A stretch of 64,000 bases of DNA from [Flavobacterium] thermophilum (GTDB lineage: Bacteria; Bacillota; Bacilli; Bacillales; Anoxybacillaceae), in the NCBI GenBank assembly GCA_900450595.1, contig UGGS01000001.1, forward strand, positions 1,054,001 through 1,118,000, in the 5' to 3' direction. The position numbers and the translations under genes are program-made. Positions 9,281 to 19,600 of the stretch are shown piece by piece (position 1 is the stretch's first letter; the number at the start of each line of letters is the position of its first letter). The notes beneath the pieces are model-generated. The model was not told the origin of the DNA and searched no databases. It saw nothing but the letters and a program-made list of their open reading frames with translations.

Positions 9281-9625
9281 ATGAGCGAACCGTGGCGTCT
9301 TGTTTTGGACAAGATTGGGTCATACAGCAAGAAATGTCAGAGATGAGAAACAATCTGGCGACCAAGCAGGAGCTCGAGGACATCAAAACCAATGCGGCGA
9401 CAAAAGCAGAGCTGAATGAAGTCAAAGCTGAAATGGCAAAAAGGAGTTGCCGCTGTTCATCAAGCCATTCAGGAAATCGATGTGATCGTCAAACGGCTTG
9501 AACAAAATCAAGAGCAACAAATGCAGCTATGGCTGCGCCAAGAACGGATCATCGATATGTTATGCCGCCGATCGATTGAACACGAAGCGGCGATTGCAGA
9601 TTTGCGCCTTGCCATCAAAGGATGA
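9281..9625 (+). pseudogene. Coiled-coil protein relative, two frameshifts
   Basis: Three frames together give one coherent protein: MSEPWRLVLDKIG, then QQEMSEMRNNLATKQELEDI and AATKAELNEVKAEMAK, then GVAAVHQAIQEIDVIVKRLE to AIADLRLAIKG. Frame changes occur near 9315 and near 9440. The NLATKQEL blocks relate it to the intact protein at 2015-2467. Each break looks like a single-base indel, so one sequencing error could be involved but two are less likely. Confidence 0.65.
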
Positions 9626-9713
9626 CGACCGCCTCATTGCCGCTTTTGCTCGCCCCGTAAGGCATTGGTACATGAATGGATGGTTCTTGGCAGCGGAAAA
9701 GATATCGTGCATT

Positions 9714-9904
9714 GTGTAAGTAAAATATTTGTGGGTGACATTCCGAAATGATCCCCGACGAGGGTTGCGAACTTTTGTTCGCGACGCTCGTCGGGGCCAC
9801 CAAGCGAAGCGCGGTAGAATAAGCAAATGTCGTGAAAAAAGGACTCTCTCCCTGCTAGGATGGTGATTGTCAACATCAACCGAAAACAGGAGGGAGGCGA
9901 TGGA
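9714..9904 (+). mobile_element. ISLre2-family element, 5' end remnant
   Basis: Nearly identical to 35854-36042, the left inverted repeat and untranslated leader of the complete ISLre2 copy, including the hairpin with ccccgacgag / ctcgtcgggg arms. The similarity stops at the ribosome binding site (aggaggga), so no transposase coding remains. Confidence 0.85.
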
Positions 9905-9925
9905 CGCTCCTTTCCAAAATAAATG

Positions 9926-9952
9926 AAAGAGGCGGAAAAACCGCCTCTTTTG
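9926..9952. terminator. Terminator downstream of ilvD
   Basis: Inverted repeat aaagaggcgg / ccgcctcttt with a 5-base loop lies about 65 bases beyond the ilvD stop. It can act in both directions. Nothing else is seen between it and the ilvD stop. Confidence 0.7.
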
Positions 9953-10016
9953 ATCCTGATCGTCTAATGGCGTCCCTCGCGCGCTTGGAAGGGGACAACG
10001 CTCTTACAGAAATCCG

Positions 10017-11696
10017 CTAAATCTTCATAATCCCCCCCGTGCTCGCCGATGTGACGTGTTTCGAGTAGCGGGCGAGATACCCGGTTTTCACTTTTGGTTC
10101 AAAGCCTTTCCAGTTCGCTTTCCGGCGTTCGAGCTCTTCATCGGACAGCTTGACGTTGATCGTTCGTTTCACCGTGTCAATCTCGATGATGTCGCCGTCT
10201 TGGATGAAAGCGATCGGTCCGCCTTCCGCCGCTTCCGGTGAAACGTGGCCGACGGATAGGCCGCGCGAGGCGCCGGAGAAGCGGCCGTCGGTGACAAGCG
10301 CTACCTTCGTACCGAGCCCCATGCCGACGATTTGCGACGTTGGCGCCAGCATTTCCGGCATCCCTGGGCCGCCTTTTGGTCCTTCGTAGCGGATGACGAC
10401 GACATGACCCGGCTTGATTTTGCCGCTGGCGATGCCCTCGAGCGCTTCCTCTTGGGAGTCGAAGACGATCGCGGGCCCTTCATGGCGCGTGATGCCGCCT
10501 TGCACCGCCCCGGTTTTGATGACGGCGCCGTCCGGCGCCAGGTTGCCAAACAAAATGGCGAGCCCTCCCGTTTCCGAATACGGGTTGTCAATCGGCCGGA
10601 TGACCTCATAGTTTTTCACTTGGCAGCCGGCGATGTTTTCACCGAGTGTTTTGCCGGTGACAGTCAGCGTATCTAAATGAAGCGTGCCTTCTTTTTTCGC
10701 CAGCTCGTTCAACACCGCCGAGACGCCGCCGGCTTCGTGCAAGTCTTCAATGTAATGCACATCCGACGCCGGCGCGAGTTTGGCCAAATGCGGCACACGC
10801 GCCGCGATTTCGTTGATGCGCTCAAGCGAGTAGTCGATGCCGGCTTCGTTGGCGATCGCCAGCGTATGCAGCACCGTATTCGTCGAGCCGCCAAGCGCCA
10901 TGTCGAGGGCAAACGCATTGTCGATCGCTTTTTCCGTTACGATGTCGCGCGGTTTGATGTCATGTTCGATCAAATACATCAGCTGCTTTGCCGATTGGCG
11001 GACCAGCTCTTTGCGCGCTGGGTCAACCGCCAAAATGGTGCCGTTGCCCGGCAAAGCGAGCCCGAGCGCTTCAGCGAGACAGTTCATGGAGTTGGCCGTA
11101 AACATGCCCGAACACGATCCGCACGTCGGACAGCCGTACCGTTCGAGTTCTTCGAGCCCTTTCTCATCGAGCGTTCCGCCTAAATACGCCCCGACCCCTT
11201 CAAACACGGACGAGAGCGAAATTTTCCGTCCGTCTTTCGTCACACCGGCTTTCATCGGCCCGCCGCTGACAAAAATCGTCGGGATGTTGAGCCGCATCGC
11301 CGCCATCATCATCCCTGGCGTAATTTTGTCGCAGTTCGGAATGCATACCATGCCGTCAAACCAATGCGCCGAGATGACCGTTTCGATCGAATCAGCGATG
11401 ATTTCCCGGCTCGGAAGCGAATAGCGCATCCCGATATGCCCCATGGCGATGCCGTCATCAACGCCGATCGTGTTCATTTCAAACGGCACGCCGCCCGCTT
11501 CGCGAATCGCTTCTTTCACGATTCTCCCAAACTCTTGCAAGTGAACGTGCCCCGGAATAATGTCGATGTATGAATTCACCACCGCAATAAACGGTTTATC
11601 AAAGTCTTCTTCTTTTACGCCCGCCGCTCGCAATAGGCTTCGGTGCGGAGCACGGTCAAATCCTTTTTTGATCATGTCGCTGCGCCGTTTTTTCAT
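10017..11696 (-). CDS. ilvD: Dihydroxy-acid dehydratase
   Basis: 559 residues, usual length for the family. It converts 2,3-dihydroxy-3-methylbutanoate (or the isoleucine homologue) to the 2-oxo acid in valine, leucine and isoleucine synthesis, using an Fe-S cluster. The cluster and active-site segments are visible: [29 protein letters not shown], and the C-terminal [12 protein letters not shown] and [10 protein letters not shown]. Two adjacent ATG codons follow a GGAGGG site; the second (11696) has the better spacing. It stands apart from other ilv/leu genes, which are not in this window. No T-box or other leader is seen before it. Confidence 0.95.
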   Translation of the reverse strand: MKKRRSDMIKKGFDRAPHRSLLRAAGVKEEDFDKPFIAVVNSYIDIIPGHVHLQEFGRIVKEAIREAGGVPFEMNTIGVDDGIAMGHIGMRYSLPSREIIADSIETVISAHWFDGMVCIPNCDKITPGMMMAAMRLNIPTIFVSGGPMKAGVTKDGRKISLSSVFEGVGAYLGGTLDEKGLEELERYGCPTCGSCSGMFTANSMNCLAEALGLALPGNGTILAVDPARKELVRQSAKQLMYLIEHDIKPRDIVTEKAIDNAFALDMALGGSTNTVLHTLAIANEAGIDYSLERINEIAARVPHLAKLAPASDVHYIEDLHEAGGVSAVLNELAKKEGTLHLDTLTVTGKTLGENIAGCQVKNYEVIRPIDNPYSETGGLAILFGNLAPDGAVIKTGAVQGGITRHEGPAIVFDSQEEALEGIASGKIKPGHVVVIRYEGPKGGPGMPEMLAPTSQIVGMGLGTKVALVTDGRFSGASRGLSVGHVSPEAAEGGPIAFIQDGDIIEIDTVKRTINVKLSDEELERRKANWKGFEPKVKTGYLARYSKHVTSASTGGIMKI

Positions 11697-11735
11697 CATC
11701 GGTCCCTCCATCATGCGGTTTGATTGATTGCTAGT

Positions 11736-11765
11736 ATTGTACCACTTTTTCTAATAGAAAGACAA
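11736..11765 (-). promoter_or_regulatory. ilvD promoter
   Basis: On the minus strand TTGTCT, an 18-base spacer and TACAAT lie about 40 bases before the ilvD start. Confidence 0.6.
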
Positions 11766-11835
11766 TTACCTTTATTATGAATGCGTTTTCAAAATCCACT
11801 TCGAAAAAACAAGTCAGAAAAATCAGCCTTTCCTC

Positions 11836-11864
11836 TTGACAACCGGAGCATTTGGCGTCATAAT
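11836..11864 (+). promoter_or_regulatory. Promoter of the T-box-proBA transcript
   Basis: TTGACA, a 17-base spacer and CATAAT directly precede the T-box leader. Confidence 0.75.
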
Positions 11865-11871
11865 TTCTTAC

Positions 11872-12126
11872 AAATTGCACTCCTTGACAAGAAAACAACA
11901 GGAACGGCACGGGACTAGTAAACCGAGGGAACGCGCCAGAGAGTGGAACCCACAGGCTGGAAGGTTCCTCGCGGGAAGCCGGTTGAACCTGCCCTAGACG
12001 GCCGCTTATGCAAACATAAGCCGCACGCCTGCGTTACAGGCTCGAGGGGGCGCTTTAGGCGCCAAAAAAGGTGGTACCGCGGAACGCTTTTCCGTCCTTT
12101 TGCGAAAGGAGGAAAAGCGTTTTTTA
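11872..12126 (+). ncRNA. T-box riboswitch, probably proline-specific
   Basis: The leader shows stem I features (agtaaaccg, ccagagag, gctggaag), a GAA-CCT-G segment in which CCT at 11988-11990 is the likely proline specifier codon, and the T-box sequence GGTGGTACCGCGG at 12070-12082. A strong terminator hairpin (aacgcttttcc / ggaaaagcgtt plus T run, 12083-12126) follows. Uncharged tRNA-Pro would pair with the specifier and T-box and favour the antiterminator, allowing proBA transcription. Specifier choice is inferred from position and from the downstream genes. Confidence 0.9.
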
Positions 12127-12200
12127 TTGGCCGGCCGCTTCGCAGGACGGCTAGGCAATCCAACTCATGCCATTCAACACGCAAAGGAGGGAGGAACGCG

Positions 12201-13325
12201 ATGAAACGGCAGCGCGTGGTGGTCAAAATCGGCAGCAGCTCGCTCACCGATCCGAAAGGCGGCCTTTGCCGCGACAAGCTGCACGGCCATGTTGAAGCCA
12301 TCGCCTATCTGAAACAGCTCGGCCATGACGTCATTCTCATCACGTCCGGCGCTGTCGCCGCCGGGTTCGGGCCGCTCGGCTACCCGGCGCGGCCGACGAC
12401 GATCGCCGGCAAACAGGCCGCGGCTGCCGTCGGGCAAAGCTTGCTCATGCAGGCGTACAGCTCGGCGTTCGCCCAATTCGGCTTTACGGCCGCTCAGCTG
12501 TTGTTGACGCGCAGCGACTTTTACAGTCGCGAGCGGTTCCGCAACTTGTTTGCCACAATCACCACACTGCTTGAGAACGGCGCCGTGCCGATCATTAATG
12601 AAAACGACTCCGTTTCCATTGAAGAATTGACATTTGGCGACAATGACATGCTTTCGGCGCTTGTCGCCGGCTTTTTGCACGCTGATGCGCTCATTTTGCT
12701 TACGGACATTAACGGGTTGTATGACGCCAATCCGAAAACGAATCCGCAGGCGAAAAAATACGCCTTTTTGCCGCACATTACCGACGAAATGATCGAAGCG
12801 GCCGGCGGCAGCGGCTCGGCAGTCGGCACCGGCGGGATGCGCTCGAAGCTTCTCGCGGCTCGAAAAGCACTTTCGTTTGGCGTCAGCGTGTTCATCGGCA
12901 CGGGAAGCGGCCGAGAAAAACTGGCTGATATTTTAGCTGGAAAAGGAGACGGCACGTACATCGGCGTTCCGTTTCCGAAACAAATGCAAATGCGCAAACA
13001 ATGGATTGCCTATCATGCTCCTGTCGCCGGCATGATCACGGTCGACAGCGGGGCTGAAGAAGCGTTGCTTATGCGTGGGAAAAGTTTGCTCCCTGCTGGC
13101 GTAACAGCGGTTTCCGGCGACTTCCATGCGATGGATGTCGTGGATGTCGTCAATGAAAAAGGGATCACGATCGGACGCGGCCAAGTGTATTACGCCGCCG
13201 CCGATTTGAAAAAAGTGAAAGGGCGGCCGAGCGAAGAGGCCCGGCAATACTCTTACCTTCACCGCCCGGAAGTCATCCACCGCGACAATTGGGTCACGTT
13301 GCGAAAGGAGAGTGTATCGAAATGA
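12201..13325 (+). CDS. proB: Glutamate 5-kinase
   Basis: 374 residues. It phosphorylates glutamate in the first step of proline synthesis. The amino-acid kinase domain shows [28 protein letters not shown] and the [10 protein letters not shown] loop; a C-terminal PUA domain (about residues 275-355, [18 protein letters not shown]) is present as in long ProB forms. Start chosen at ATG 12201 after aaaggagggagg; the open frame extends upstream only through the T-box leader. It overlaps proA by ATGA. Confidence 0.95.
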   Translation: MKRQRVVVKIGSSSLTDPKGGLCRDKLHGHVEAIAYLKQLGHDVILITSGAVAAGFGPLGYPARPTTIAGKQAAAAVGQSLLMQAYSSAFAQFGFTAAQLLLTRSDFYSRERFRNLFATITTLLENGAVPIINENDSVSIEELTFGDNDMLSALVAGFLHADALILLTDINGLYDANPKTNPQAKKYAFLPHITDEMIEAAGGSGSAVGTGGMRSKLLAARKALSFGVSVFIGTGSGREKLADILAGKGDGTYIGVPFPKQMQMRKQWIAYHAPVAGMITVDSGAEEALLMRGKSLLPAGVTAVSGDFHAMDVVDVVNEKGITIGRGQVYYAAADLKKVKGRPSEEARQYSYLHRPEVIHRDNWVTLRKESVSK

Positions 13326-14566
13326 GCGAACTGCTCGAAAAAGCCGAACGGTTGAAAACCGCCTCACAAACGCTCGCCATGCTGTCAGCGGAGGAAAAAA
13401 ATGAGGCGTTGGAACAGATCGCCCAAACCCTTGACCGCGAACGCGCCTTCATTTTGCAAGAAAACGAGAAAGATATGGCCCAAGGCCGCGAACAAGGGCT
13501 GTCGCCGGCTTTGCTTGACCGGCTCCAACTCACCAATGAACGCCTGGACCAAATCATCGACGGCGTCCGCCAAGTCGCCTCGCTGCCTGACCCGGTCGGA
13601 GAAATCATCGCAGAGTGGACGCGGCCGAACGGGCTCCGCATCCAAACGGTGCGCGTGCCGCTTGGGGTCATTGGCATGGTGTACGAAGCGCGCCCGAACG
13701 TGACGGTCGATGCGGCGAGCCTTTGCTTGAAAACGGGCAACGCGGTTTTGCTTCGCGGCAGCACATCAGCGCTTCATTCGAACAAAGCGCTCGTTCGCGT
13801 CATGAAAGAAGCGCTCCGCACGACGACCGTTCCGGAAACGGCGATTGAACTGCTCGAAGACACGAGCCGGGAAACGGCGCAGCGTATGTTCCGTCTCAAC
13901 AACTACTTGGATGTGCTCATCCCGCGCGGCGGAGCCGGGCTCATCCGCTCGGTCGTCGAAAACGCCACCGTGCCGGTGCTTGAGACCGGCGTCGGCAACT
14001 GTCATATTTTCGTCGATGAATCAGCCGAACGGCAAATGGCCATCGAGATCGTCCTAAACGCCAAACTGCAGCGCCCATCGGTCTGCAATGCCGTCGAAAC
14101 GGTGCTCATCCATGAGCGTTGGCCATATGCCGCCGACTTGCTTGAGACGCTTCACGCCCGCGGCGTCGAATTGCGCGGCGACCAACGTCTTGCCTCCGCC
14201 TATCCGTTTATCAGCGAGGCAACAGAAGATGACTGGTATACGGAATATTTGGCGCCGATTTTAGCGGTCAAACTGGTCGCCGATGTCGACGAGGCGATTG
14301 GCCACATCCGCCGCTACGGGACGAAGCACTCGGAAGCGATCATCACGGAAAACGAGGTGAACGTCCGCCGCTTTTTCCAGGCGGTCGACGCGGCGGTCTT
14401 GTACCATAACGCCTCAACCCGCTTCACGGACGGCGAACAGTTCGGCTACGGAGCGGAAATCGGCATCAGCACGCAAAAGCTGCACGCCCGCGGGCCGATG
14501 GGGCTTGTCGCCATCACGACGACAAAATCGCTCGTGTACGGGACGGGGCAAATTCGGGAGTCATAA
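13322..14566 (+). CDS. proA: Gamma-glutamyl phosphate reductase
   Basis: 414 residues, standard length. It reduces glutamyl-5-phosphate to glutamate semialdehyde with NADPH. The aldehyde-dehydrogenase-like fold shows [23 protein letters not shown], the catalytic-cysteine region [13 protein letters not shown] and the [17 protein letters not shown] end motif. Its start overlaps the proB stop (ATGA) and has its own aaaggag site. Same T-box control as proB; a strong terminator follows. Confidence 0.95.
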   Translation: MSELLEKAERLKTASQTLAMLSAEEKNEALEQIAQTLDRERAFILQENEKDMAQGREQGLSPALLDRLQLTNERLDQIIDGVRQVASLPDPVGEIIAEWTRPNGLRIQTVRVPLGVIGMVYEARPNVTVDAASLCLKTGNAVLLRGSTSALHSNKALVRVMKEALRTTTVPETAIELLEDTSRETAQRMFRLNNYLDVLIPRGGAGLIRSVVENATVPVLETGVGNCHIFVDESAERQMAIEIVLNAKLQRPSVCNAVETVLIHERWPYAADLLETLHARGVELRGDQRLASAYPFISEATEDDWYTEYLAPILAVKLVADVDEAIGHIRRYGTKHSEAIITENEVNVRRFFQAVDAAVLYHNASTRFTDGEQFGYGAEIGISTQKLHARGPMGLVAITTTKSLVYGTGQIRES

Positions 14567-14616
14567 CGATGGCTGCAACGAAGACAGCTTCCTTTTTCAC
14601 TAAGTTTCTAAAGCAT

Positions 14617-14656
14617 AAAACGATCCGGACCCAACCCATGGCTTCCGGATCGTTTT
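14617..14656. terminator. Bidirectional terminator between proA and GtrA gene
   Basis: A 13-bp perfect inverted repeat (aaaacgatccgga / tccggatcgtttt) lies between two convergent genes. Confidence 0.85.
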
Positions 14657-14657
14657 C

Positions 14658-15062
14658 TTATTTTTCCATTTCCACAAATACCCAATAACGGCTGCCGATA
14701 AAGTTCACCGCCATCCCGGCGATTGTCGCCGCCAGTTTCGCCAGCCAGAGCGGCGCGAGCCGTTCCGCGGCCAGCAAAACGGCAAGCGATGCACCGAACG
14801 ACAGCCCGTTGACGACAAGAAAGCGCAAAACTTCCTTTATATTGGCTTTCCGTTTGACTTGAAACGTCCAACGCCGATTCCAAATGTAGCTGTTCGCCAT
14901 CCCGGCGCCGTAGGCAACGGCTTGGGCAACCGCCGCCTTAGCGCCTGCAGCAGTCAACAAAAAAAAGACGGCGAAGTCCACCGCGGTATTGCTCACCCCA
15001 ACGAGGCCAAACCGCCATACGGCTTGTTTTTCTTTACGGAATATACGAAGGCTTTCGTTCAT
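14658..15062 (-). CDS. GtrA-family membrane protein (lipid-linked sugar flippase type)
   Basis: 134 residues with four membrane helices. FGLVGVSNTAVDFAVFFLL, YGAGMANSYIWNRRWTF and FIGSRYWVF are characteristic of GtrA, thought to flip undecaprenyl-phosphate-linked sugars for cell-envelope glycosylation. Start taken at 15062; an in-frame ATG at 15095 lacks a visible site. It overlaps the end of the glycosyltransferase fragment by 29 bases and belongs with it, but both upstream partner genes are broken, so it may have lost its pathway. Confidence 0.85.
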   Translation of the reverse strand: MNESLRIFRKEKQAVWRFGLVGVSNTAVDFAVFFLLTAAGAKAAVAQAVAYGAGMANSYIWNRRWTFQVKRKANIKEVLRFLVVNGLSFGASLAVLLAAERLAPLWLAKLAATIAGMAVNFIGSRYWVFVEMEK

Positions 15063-15533
15063 GTTTCGTTCCGACTCCCCACGTTTCGTTGACAATATAG
15101 AGCGGACGCTCTTTCACTTCATCGTAAATCCGGCCGATATATTCGCCAATCGCGCCGAGCATGAGCAGTGTCACCCCGTTACCAAGCAGCATGACCATCA
15201 ACAATGACGCCCAGCCAGCGATCGTTGAATGAGCAAACCATTTAAGATAAAGGACAACGAACATCCCCACCACACTGGCCGCAGACAACAAAAATCCAAG
15301 CCAATTGGCCAGCTTCAGCGGCTTGTATGAAAACGAGGTGATGCCATCAAGCGAAAACCGAATCATCTTTTTGAGCGGGTATTTCGTCTCACCGGCGAAA
15401 CGCGGCTCCCGTTCGTATTCAACCGCCGTCTGCCGGAAGCCGACCCAGCTTACCAGCCCCCGAACAAACCGGCTCCGCTCTCTCATATAGCGTAACTGAT
15501 CGCACACTTTCCGGTCAATAGCAGGAAAACACG
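15034..15533 (-). pseudogene. Family 2 glycosyltransferase (GtrB/DPM1-like), C-terminal half
   Basis: Begins at IDRKVCDQLRYMRE and continues RSRFVRGLVSWVGF to two membrane helices and LGAIGEYIGRIYDEVK, the C-terminal half of polyprenyl-phosphate sugar transferases. The N-terminal catalytic domain (DxD, about 150 residues) is missing. The frame runs directly and out of frame from the end of a GT39 fragment, so a deletion joined the two genes. Not expected to be active. Confidence 0.8.
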
Positions 15534-15892
15534 AAGCTTGCCCAGCGCGCCGCTATCCGCCCCGCCCACGGCTTGACGATCACGTACATCATCCACGTCG
15601 AGGCAACCCCCGCCAACGCTTCCGGAAGAAGCACGCTAAAATCGCTCACTCCGAACACTTTCACGCTCAACGCCTGCAGCCAAAGCGCCGCCGGCGGCTT
15701 ATCAACGGTAATGAATCCCTCCGGATCAAGCGCGGCGAAGAAAAACGCCTTCCAACTTGCGGCCATGCTTTTCGCCGCCGCCGTATAATACACATTGGAA
15801 CCGCTGTTTCCAATTTGATAGAAGTGCAAAAAAGCTGACCAAGCCATGATCGCAGCAATCCATCCATCCCATTTCCATTGTATTTTCTTCAT
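15515..15892 (-). pseudogene. GT39/PMT_2-family mannosyltransferase-like, N-terminal fragment
   Basis: ATG at 15892 follows aaagggagag. 125 residues: membrane helix, YTAAAKSMAASWKAFFFAALDP, then ITVDKPPAALWLQ and VFGVSDFSVLLPEALAGVAS, typical of YkcB-like GT39 proteins of about 700 residues. The frame stops soon after WASFVFSCY, where sequence of the neighbouring GT2 gene begins. The 3' four-fifths is gone. Confidence 0.8.
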
Positions 15893-16012
15893 CGACTCTC
15901 CCTTTCCGTCATGTTCTTCGTCTCCTGCCGTTACGTTACCCCGTGTTGGTGAAAGTTTGGTGAAAAAATCGAGCGAATGGACAAGGTTTTCATTTCGCTG
16001 ACCGCAGACGTG

Positions 16013-16021
16013 TGCTATGAT
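16013..16021 (+). promoter_or_regulatory. Extended -10 for the repeat coiled-coil gene
   Basis: TG-c-TATGAT lies 25 bases before the GTG start at 16046. Confidence 0.5.
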
Positions 16022-16045
16022 AAAAGGCGAAAGGAGGTGAATCGT

Positions 16046-16522
16046 GTGGAAGGAGCCACCATCGTGCAACAAATTTTAAAGGCGCTCGACTTGCATTCCG
16101 GAAAAATCCAACAACAAATGAAGGAAATGGAAGATCGGCTGCGCACCGAAATCCAAGATACTGAAAGCCGACTGCGTGTTGAAATTCAAGATACGGAAAG
16201 CCGGCTACGCGCTGAAATTCAAGACACGGAAAACCGACTGCGCGCGGAGATCCAAGATACGGAAAACCGACTGCGCGCGGAGATCCAAGATACAGAAAAT
16301 CGGCTGTATGCCAAAATTCGCGAAACGGAAGACCGGTTGCACCAAAAACTCTTGGATCTGGAAAAACGCACCGACGCTCGGTTTGAGCGCTTGGAAACGA
16401 AAATGAACTATTGGCGCCTTGAATGGTCGGAAACACAGGAAACCGTCGACTTCCTCGCCCGCAAAACCCTCCAACATGAACGAAAACTCCGTTCCCGGGC
16501 TGGACAAAACGAAATCTCTTAA
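16046..16522 (+). CDS. Coiled-coil protein with tandem 11-residue repeats
   Basis: 158 residues. GTG at 16046 is chosen because aaaggaggtg sits 8 bases upstream; a longer frame from 15977 has no site. The middle consists of five or six 11-residue units of the type EIQDTESRLRA, encoded by 33-bp tandem repeats, giving a continuous charged coiled coil. The tail ends with ARKTLQHERKL. It is a relative in style of the protein at 2015-2467. No enzymatic motif; function unknown. Confidence 0.75.
   Translation: MEGATIVQQILKALDLHSGKIQQQMKEMEDRLRTEIQDTESRLRVEIQDTESRLRAEIQDTENRLRAEIQDTENRLRAEIQDTENRLYAKIRETEDRLHQKLLDLEKRTDARFERLETKMNYWRLEWSETQETVDFLARKTLQHERKLRSRAGQNEIS
16142..16339 (+). repeat. 33-bp tandem repeat inside a coding region
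   Basis: Six consecutive 33-bp units, the last degenerate, each encoding 11 residues. Units four and five differ by only two bases, so recent expansion or contraction is likely. Confidence 0.85.
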
Positions 16523-16530
16523 AAAACGAA

Positions 16531-16581
16531 AAAAGCCAAACCAGCCGCCCGCGCTTTCCTGCTTGACGGTTGGTTTGGCTT
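16531..16581 (-). terminator. Terminator of the large glycosidase-like gene
   Basis: Read on the minus strand, a long stem (aagccaaacca / tggtttggctt) is followed by TTTTTT. It also lies just behind the coiled-coil gene on the plus strand. Confidence 0.7.
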
Positions 16582-16657
16582 CTGTCTTCTGTTGTTTAAA
16601 CAGGCGCTTGCTTTGATGAATGATCATGATGTCGAGAGGAGGCAAGCCCTTTTCTTT

Positions 16658-19600
16658 TTATTCCACTCCCTGCTGCTTTGCGATGTCCACGCGTGAAAAC
16701 GCCTCTTTCATCACCTCATACGACTGCTTCAGCCGCTCATGATAGCGCGGCGCCTCCCACACCGGCCACGTGTACTCATAAAATCGCGCGGCCGGCAGCA
16801 CATTCCCTTCCATCGCCGGGAACGAAAATGAGCGCTCCCCGTTGGCGACGTACACGCCGAGGCGGATGCCGGGGATGATCTCTCGGCTTTTTAGACCTTC
16901 TTTTGACCAGATATCGCCCATCACCTCGCGCCGGCTTGGATCGGTGACATTCAACAGCGCCCACGGCAGGCGGATTTCATACATATCACCGCGGCGGCTC
17001 ACGCTGAGATCGGCAAGCGAGTCATAGGCCGCATCGGCCGGGTTGGCGGTGCCGAAGCGAAGCACCCCGGTTTCATACGAGTCAAACGGCACGGCCTTGC
17101 CATCTGCTTCTTCGAGCTTTTTATTCAGCGTCAACCGGATCGGGTGGTATACTCCGTTATCTTTGCGATGGGCGTACGGCGCCGCCGGCATCATGTGCAG
17201 CTGATAGCCGTAATGATAAGAAAACGTGTCATAGTAGCTGTCGACAAGCAGCCGGGCGCGCTGTTTTCCATGGATGACTAAAGCAAAGTCAATCCCCGAC
17301 GTACGCATGCCGGAAAGGCCCGGGAGGCGCGATTGCCCTTGGCCTGGAATCGTATCAAACGCAATGTACGTCGTTGTTTCATCGGTGATGCGCGCACCGT
17401 CAAGCCGCACGTACAAATACCCTTCATCGCTTGTGACGTACAGCGCTCGCTTGCCCTCTGTCCAAACCGGACGGATTCCATTGAACGCCCAATCATCTTT
17501 CCGCCCGTCGACCTTGATCATCGCGGCCGCGCTTGAACGTGGCTCAAACCGAAGCAGCCCAAAATGTTGTTCGTTCGTCTGCGCATTCAGCCAAAACGGC
17601 CGACGATCCGGGTTGTCATAATCCATTGTGTTCCACGTCCGCTTGAACCATTCATCCTGCCAGGAAAACAACAGCCCTCCCGCCATCCGCTCATGGACGA
17701 TGTCCTCAAACAGCTCCCGGTCGATCGTTCCTTGCTCCTGTTCCGACAAAAACCCCTGATTTTTCCCGTGCACATTTCGATGCGCCATGCCGCGCGACGA
17801 AGGAACACCGAACTCGGCGACGAGAATCGGCATCCGGTGAGCGGCCTTCATGTCATGCAAGTAGCCGGCATAGCTGTTATGCTCGCCGCGTTGGTCAACA
17901 TAGCTGACGTATTTTTCCTCACGATTCAAAAAGTCAGGGTAATACGGATAAATATGGTATGACGCAAACAACCCGGCCTGCAGCTCGTGAGTGGCGTACA
18001 TGACATTGGGGTTGACGGAAACAAAATCTTCTTTCACAAACGGTTCGGCCGGATGGCGGAGGAGGTCGGTCGTCACCCAATTCGTAAAACTGACCGGCCG
18101 CTGCCAGCCGTATGTCTCCGTTTCATACGCCACCGCTTCGTCGATCATACGGGCCAGCCATGCCTCAAACGGGCTGGCTCCTTTCGTGTATACGTATTTG
18201 CCGCGGTAGTCGCCCTGCTTCGGGTGTTTTTCGTTCGTCGCCGCCACAACGTCCGGATCCCACTCGACACCGAAAATCCAGCCGAGAACATACGGGGAAA
18301 GGTCGTATCGGTACATCCCGCCGGCATGCCCAGGCCGTTTTGCAATGCGGGCCTTGCCATGAACGAGGTCAATCGTACGGCGAATGTCCGTGCGAAACGC
18401 CTCACTCACCTCAGGCGCCCACACATCCTTCGTCCGCAGCATCGTCCCTTCATCGATCCAGACGCCATGGAACAAATAAAGCGGCTGCTTCGCTATTTGG
18501 TTGTACTCGTAAAGCGCCTCGTAAAACGCCGGCGGATGGATCGTATAGACGCGGATGGCATTCGCCCCCATCGCCCCGATGTACTGCAGCCAGCGGAAAT
18601 ATTCTTCCTTCGTAATCTTCGCCTCTCCCGGAAACGCGCCGGGTTTGCTGATGCCGAGGTTGACTCCTTTGATGAGCAGCGGCTCCCATCTCCCGTTGCG
18701 GTATACTTGCAAATAGTCGCGCCCGACCGTTCCCGCCAAGCGGACGCCGCTTTGTTCCACCGTTTGAACGGCGTCCTGCAGCTTGTCATCTTCCTTATAT
18801 GCCTTGATTTCCCGCAAAATCGCTTTCATCATCGGCACGTACGCCTTCCAGTAAAAGGCCGCGCCGTTGTCCGAGCGGCCGTCCCCCGTCCATTTGCGCC
18901 ATACATCCAGCCCCACGGTCTGATAAACGGAAGGCAGTTCCCCTTGATCAGCGTAATCGCCGCAAAAGTAATACGACTGATACGTCTTTGTCTCATAGCG
19001 GACAACGGCCGGAAAGGAAAACGGCAGCCCGATCGCCCGCAGCTTCTCTTTCCCGCGCTCAGACAGCGACAGCGTGTACGTTGCGAGCACCATGCGCTCA
19101 TCAAGCGGCTTGACGATGTCAAACCAATACGAATACGATGTGCGCATCTTGCCGCCCCAACGGGCTTCCCCCGCTTTTGTGGAGGAAAACATGACGCCAC
19201 CGCCGCCAAGGTCGCGCCGATCGAGGACAAGAAGCCGATCCGACTCATCGACCAACACCATACCCGGCCCGCGGAACGAAAACGCCTTTCCGTATTGCGC
19301 TTTGTAGTTTTCTTTCACCCACACTGGCACTTCCTGGCTGTTCAAATCAGGAAAATAACGGCCGATCCAGCCGGTCCACTCAAGACCGAACAGCTGGGCA
19401 AACGAGGCGCGCACTTCGTTTTCTGTCGGATGGGCCATCGAATTGAACTCGGCGATCAACGTTTTCCCGCCTTGGCGGGCAAACCGCCAAAGCGACTCCA
19501 TCTCCTGCCGCTCAAGCCCGCCGTACACTTTCGCCCGCGCGCCGTCCGTTTGCTTGTGGACAAACTCTTCCTCATATACCCCATATGTGTCAACGATATA

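Noticed and set aside
16142..16339. Tandem 33-bp units resembling a CRISPR array
   Set aside because: There are no unique spacers; the units are contiguous, stay in frame and encode an 11-residue coiled-coil repeat.
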